A stretch of DNA of 8,327 bases from a bacterium (GTDB taxonomy: Bacteria; Cyanobacteriota; Vampirovibrionia; Obscuribacterales; Obscuribacteraceae): assembly GCA_030431355.1 (NCBI GenBank), contig JAUIJG010000227.1:1-8327 (forward strand), in the 5' to 3' direction. The notes beneath the pieces were generated by a model that saw only the letters and a list, made by a program, of their open reading frames with translations, had not been told where the DNA came from and ran no database searches. A program made the position numbers and the translations under genes. Positions 6,491 through 8,327 of the stretch are shown one piece after another. Every line of letters starts with the position of its first letter. Position 1 is the stretch's first letter.

Positions 6491-7567
6491 TTAGAAAAGT
6501 CCGAATTTTTTCTTCTTTTTCTTTGAACTCTTCTTGTCCGGACCTTTGCCTTTTTTAAAATAGGTAGGAGTCATGCCCCCTCCCAGGGGCATCTCCGCAT
6601 CCCAGTCTACCTTCTCTCCTTCCACGACTTTCAGGTATTTTTTCGGGTCGGATTTCTGATAGTAGTAGGCGAGGTTAGATTCTAGCAGAGCGTCTTTTGA
6701 TTTATTCACCAGCGCTTTGAATTCCATCTCATAAGTTTCCATGATTATTCGCTCTGGCTCTACGCGGAAAACTTTGAATGTGCAGGGATAGCAAGTGAGA
6801 CCGGCGGAAGATATGTAATAGATTCCTCCTTCACTGCTCAACTTGTTAACGCCCACATGACCGCTTACGGATAGTTTTACATATGGTGATGAGGCAATCA
6901 CCTCTCTTACCGCTCCCGCTTCCTCCAGCGCGTAGTTGGACCAGGGGGAGGCTCCGTCGTAGGGAGGCGGGGATAGAACCGGATGGTGGCTGAATAGGAT
7001 GGTGAACTTACCTATATTCTTGTTCAGATCGTCCTTCAACCAGGCTAGCTGTTTCTTTGACACGTAGCCACTCTTGGAATGTTGTCGGGATGTGTCCAGA
7101 CCGACCAGATGGACGTTATGCTCAGGGTTGAAAGACCAATAAGGCGTATCAAAATCCATACCTTTGCCTTTCCAATCAAGACCGAATGTTCTCATCTTGT
7201 CTACATAGGCATCGCCTGATACATCACGATCTCCCAGGATGAAATTCCAGGGACAATGCAGATTTTGGACCACGTCTATGAATAAATTCCAGTTGTTATC
7301 ATTTTTTCCGGGACCTTCAACCTGATCTCCTCCGAAAATGACAAAATCAAGTTTCAGGGCGTTGAGGTTTTTAATCGCCTCCTGAAGAAACAACTGACTC
7401 TCGTGGTATAGGATATGGCTGTCTTTCATCTCATTAGTCAGATGGATGTCGGAGAGGAAAGCAAAAGAAAATGGCTTAATCGGTGTCAGCGAAGCCCGAG
7501 CCTCTCTGATACCAAATAAGGCGGTTGAGACCATGGAGAAGACAAAGGTTCTTCTAGTTATTCTCAA
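6491..7567 (-). CDS. Tat-exported calcineurin-like metallophosphoesterase with altered active-site motifs
   Basis: The protein has 358 residues. The N-terminus MRITRRTFVFS carries a twin-arginine motif (TRRTFV), a hydrophobic stretch and an ARA site near residue 25, so export in folded form is likely. The start is TTG: the codon two before it in frame is TGA (7571-7573), and later starts would lose the twin Arg. No good ribosome site is visible. The phosphoesterase fold shows SDIH (39-42, Asp40 and His42), GGD (79-81), SHHP (193-196) and SGHVGVN (235-241). Two hallmark motifs differ: GNH(D/E) is GDRD (112-115), losing the catalytic His and changing the Asn ligand to Asp, and GHxH is GHVG, losing its second His. 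Activity may be lost or changed. The C-terminus is very Lys-rich (KKSSKKKKKKFGLF). The gene is 45 bp upstream of kynA on the same strand. The substrate is unknown. Confidence 0.88.
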   Translation of the reverse strand: MRITRRTFVFSMVSTALFGIREARASLTPIKPFSFAFLSDIHLTNEMKDSHILYHESQLFLQEAIKNLNALKLDFVIFGGDQVEGPGKNDNNWNLFIDVVQNLHCPWNFILGDRDVSGDAYVDKMRTFGLDWKGKGMDFDTPYWSFNPEHNVHLVGLDTSRQHSKSGYVSKKQLAWLKDDLNKNIGKFTILFSHHPVLSPPPYDGASPWSNYALEEAGAVREVIASSPYVKLSVSGHVGVNKLSSEGGIYYISSAGLTCYPCTFKVFRVEPERIIMETYEMEFKALVNKSKDALLESNLAYYYQKSDPKKYLKVVEGEKVDWDAEMPLGGGMTPTYFKKGKGPDKKSSKKKKKKFGLF

Positions 7568-7636
7568 AATTCATTCGCTGATTCTTTACCGGGGAGCCGT
7601 CAATAACCTATCTAGAGATAGTGTATCTAATTTGCT

Positions 7637-7819
7637 CTAGTTTTGTTTCTTTCGCAGCTTTTGCAACTCCTCCAACAAGTTGTCAACCGATTGATATCGC
7701 TTTGAAAGATCGGTGGCCGTTCATCTTCGAATAATTAAATATGAGGGGATGAGATCTTCGTGTATCACCGGCGGTGTCATAGAGTGGAGCTGTTTATTTA
7801 TGATCGACAGAGTCAGAGC
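7637..7819 (-). pseudogene. Remnant of a Ser/Thr kinase C-lobe with an in-frame stop
   Basis: One frame from 7819 to the TAG at 7637 reads as the last ~60 residues of a Hanks-type kinase: SIINKQLHSMTPP, EDLIPSYL, then TATDLSKRYQSVDNLLEEL. It lines up with residues 266-325 of the intact kinase encoded at 2726-4819 (SIIDTMQMHMSTPP, LNIPDALE, KKPEQRYQSMQELRDAM). RYQS, TPP and IP are identical, with correct order and similar spacing. A TGA at 7721-7723 interrupts the frame just before TATDLSKRYQS. The start, nucleotide-binding lobe, HRD and DFG parts are missing: only about 100 bp separate this fragment from the stop of the upstream ORF at 7918. It was probably the 3' end of that ORF's ancestor. 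The homology is by eye. Confidence 0.7.
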
Positions 7820-7917
7820 CGCGCTTCCCTCTCAATCATCTGGTCAGCTTTCTCTTCAGTGGAGAAATAGCCTACTTTGGGGACCGACTACTTTTTTAGA
7901 GCAAAAATCATTTGTCT

Positions 7918-8253
7918 TTACTTCTTGATACCAGGTAGGCAGTAGACATGCTGTCGCAAGCTAAATAGCTGAGCACTGTCTCTGAACCGATTGAATATGA
8001 GAGCCAGATTCTCACAGCCGTAGTTGGTTTTGGCAAAACTGAGACCGGTCAAATCTGACCAGGCATGTTTGGTCTTGATCGAGAGTGAAGGCGACATCAG
8101 GGGTGGGAAAAACAACCCGTCCCTGGTTATGTATATCTCCTGGTCGCTGGATAGGATATAGAGCGCAATGACAAAGAGTAAAACAAATAAAAGGATAAAT
8201 AAAATCACCATAATCCTTAATGGATTAATCTGTCCGTTCTCGGCTTCGGCCAG
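7918..8253 (-). pseudogene. Membrane-anchored ORF with PH-like region, probably the 5' part of a decayed kinase gene
   Basis: With the CTG at 8251-8253 as start the product has 111 residues; with the ATG at 8209-8211 it has 97. The CTG is preferred because GGAGG lies 9 nt upstream, while the ATG has only AAGG at 3 nt. The N-terminus would read LAEAENGQINPLRI, then one long membrane helix (VILFILLFVLLFVIALYIL). A beta-rich part follows (EIYITRDGLFFPPL, HAWSDLTGLSF, NLALIFNRFRDSAQLFSL) that resembles a bacterial PH-like domain; this is inference. After the TAA at 7918-7920 the same frame continues with coding-like text, such as VGYFSTEEKADQMIEREARL, past a TAG at 7888-7890 to a TGA at 7813-7815. 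A kinase C-lobe fragment then appears in another frame. I read the whole stretch 7637-8253 as one broken gene. A short functional membrane protein ending at 7918 remains possible. Confidence 0.5.
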
Positions 8254-8262
8254 TTGGAAAAT

Positions 8263-8268
8263 CCTCCG
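8263..8268 (-). promoter_or_regulatory. Strong ribosome binding site pointing to a CTG start
   Basis: CGGAGG on the minus strand is the best Shine-Dalgarno match in this part of the window. It lies 9 nt before CTG (8253-8251). No ATG, GTG or TTG sits at a suitable distance in that frame. Confidence 0.5.
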
Positions 8269-8292
8269 TGAGTGTCGTTAATTTAACCATTC

Positions 8293-8318
8293 TATGCATT
8301 CCATTTTATGCATTCCAT
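8293..8318. repeat. 14-bp tandem direct repeat upstream of the broken gene
   Basis: TATGCATTCCAT occurs at 8293-8304 and again at 8307-8318, a 14-bp period. A third partial copy of the CCAT end lies at 8287-8290 (ACCATTCTATG). Each copy includes the palindrome ATGCAT. The array is about 25 bp upstream of the GGAGG site, so it may be a direct-repeat operator or promoter element. It may also extend past the window edge. Confidence 0.5.
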
Positions 8319-8327
8319 CCGAGCATC

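Noticed and set aside
7554..7574. Tiny ATG ORF (MNFENN) overlapping the TTG start of the phosphoesterase
   Set aside because: Six codons, no ribosome site. It matters only because an overlapping TGA blocks an earlier start for the phosphoesterase frame.
7608..7621. Palindrome CTATCTAGAGATAG upstream of the phosphoesterase
   Set aside because: Six-bp arms with a 2-base centre. It could be an operator, but no promoter boxes support it and AT-rich palindromes this short occur by chance.
8292..8327. Possible C-terminal end of an upstream minus-strand gene (ends ECIKWNA)
   Set aside because: Only 11 codons are visible, and they lie within the 14-bp tandem repeat, so nothing supports coding.
1..8327. 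CRISPR arrays, tRNA/rRNA genes, transposases, integrases and att sites
   Set aside because: None seen on either strand: no spaced repeats beyond the 14-bp pair, no cloverleaf recognised by eye, and no mobile-element protein among the translations. A tRNA or Rfam scan could still find something missed by eye.

Overview
This window reads as chromosomal DNA from a Gram-negative-type bacterium. My best guess for the lineage is the non-photosynthetic cyanobacterial relatives (Melainabacteria/Vampirovibrionia, Obscuribacterales-like). That rests on gene style only: a Hanks-type kinase with an N-terminal zinc ribbon of the CPxC...CPND kind, a DUF3592 protein, moderate GC, and GTG/TTG starts. Acidobacteria or another kinase-rich phylum cannot be excluded without a search.

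Layout. (1) Positions 1-1447 (+) hold the 3' part of a large membrane protein with a spermidine-synthase-like Rossmann domain followed by about seven membrane segments. Its 5' end lies outside the window. (2) Positions 1448-1891 are AT-rich. They contain a bidirectional hairpin terminator, an unlisted 40-residue single-pass membrane ORF on the minus strand (1502-1624), and two inverted repeats that may be operators. (3) Positions 1892-2716 (+) encode a secreted protein of unknown function. It meets the next gene tail to tail, 9 bp apart. (4) From 2726 to 7567 four genes lie on the minus strand. In order of transcription they are a Tat-exported calcineurin-like phosphoesterase with an eroded active site, tryptophan 2,3-dioxygenase (kynA), a DUF3592 membrane protein, and a transmembrane Ser/Thr kinase. 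The first two are 45 bp apart and probably co-transcribed. The later gaps of 103 and 122 bp allow separate promoters. (5) Positions 7637-8253 (minus) look like a decaying gene. A 5' part encodes a membrane segment plus a PH-like beta region. About 100 bp after its stop, the last ~60 residues of a Ser/Thr kinase C-lobe can be read through one in-frame TGA. Most of the kinase domain is missing.

No complete pathway or obvious defence or mobile system is present. The common theme is envelope and signalling: a transmembrane kinase with an external C-terminal domain, an exported phosphoesterase, a secreted unknown, a DUF3592 protein and a small membrane protein. The tryptophan dioxygenase is the only clear metabolic enzyme, and no other kynurenine-pathway gene is visible. 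The items most worth checking are the kinase remnant, the CTG start of the gene before it, the altered metal-site motifs of the phosphoesterase, and the 40-residue ORF.
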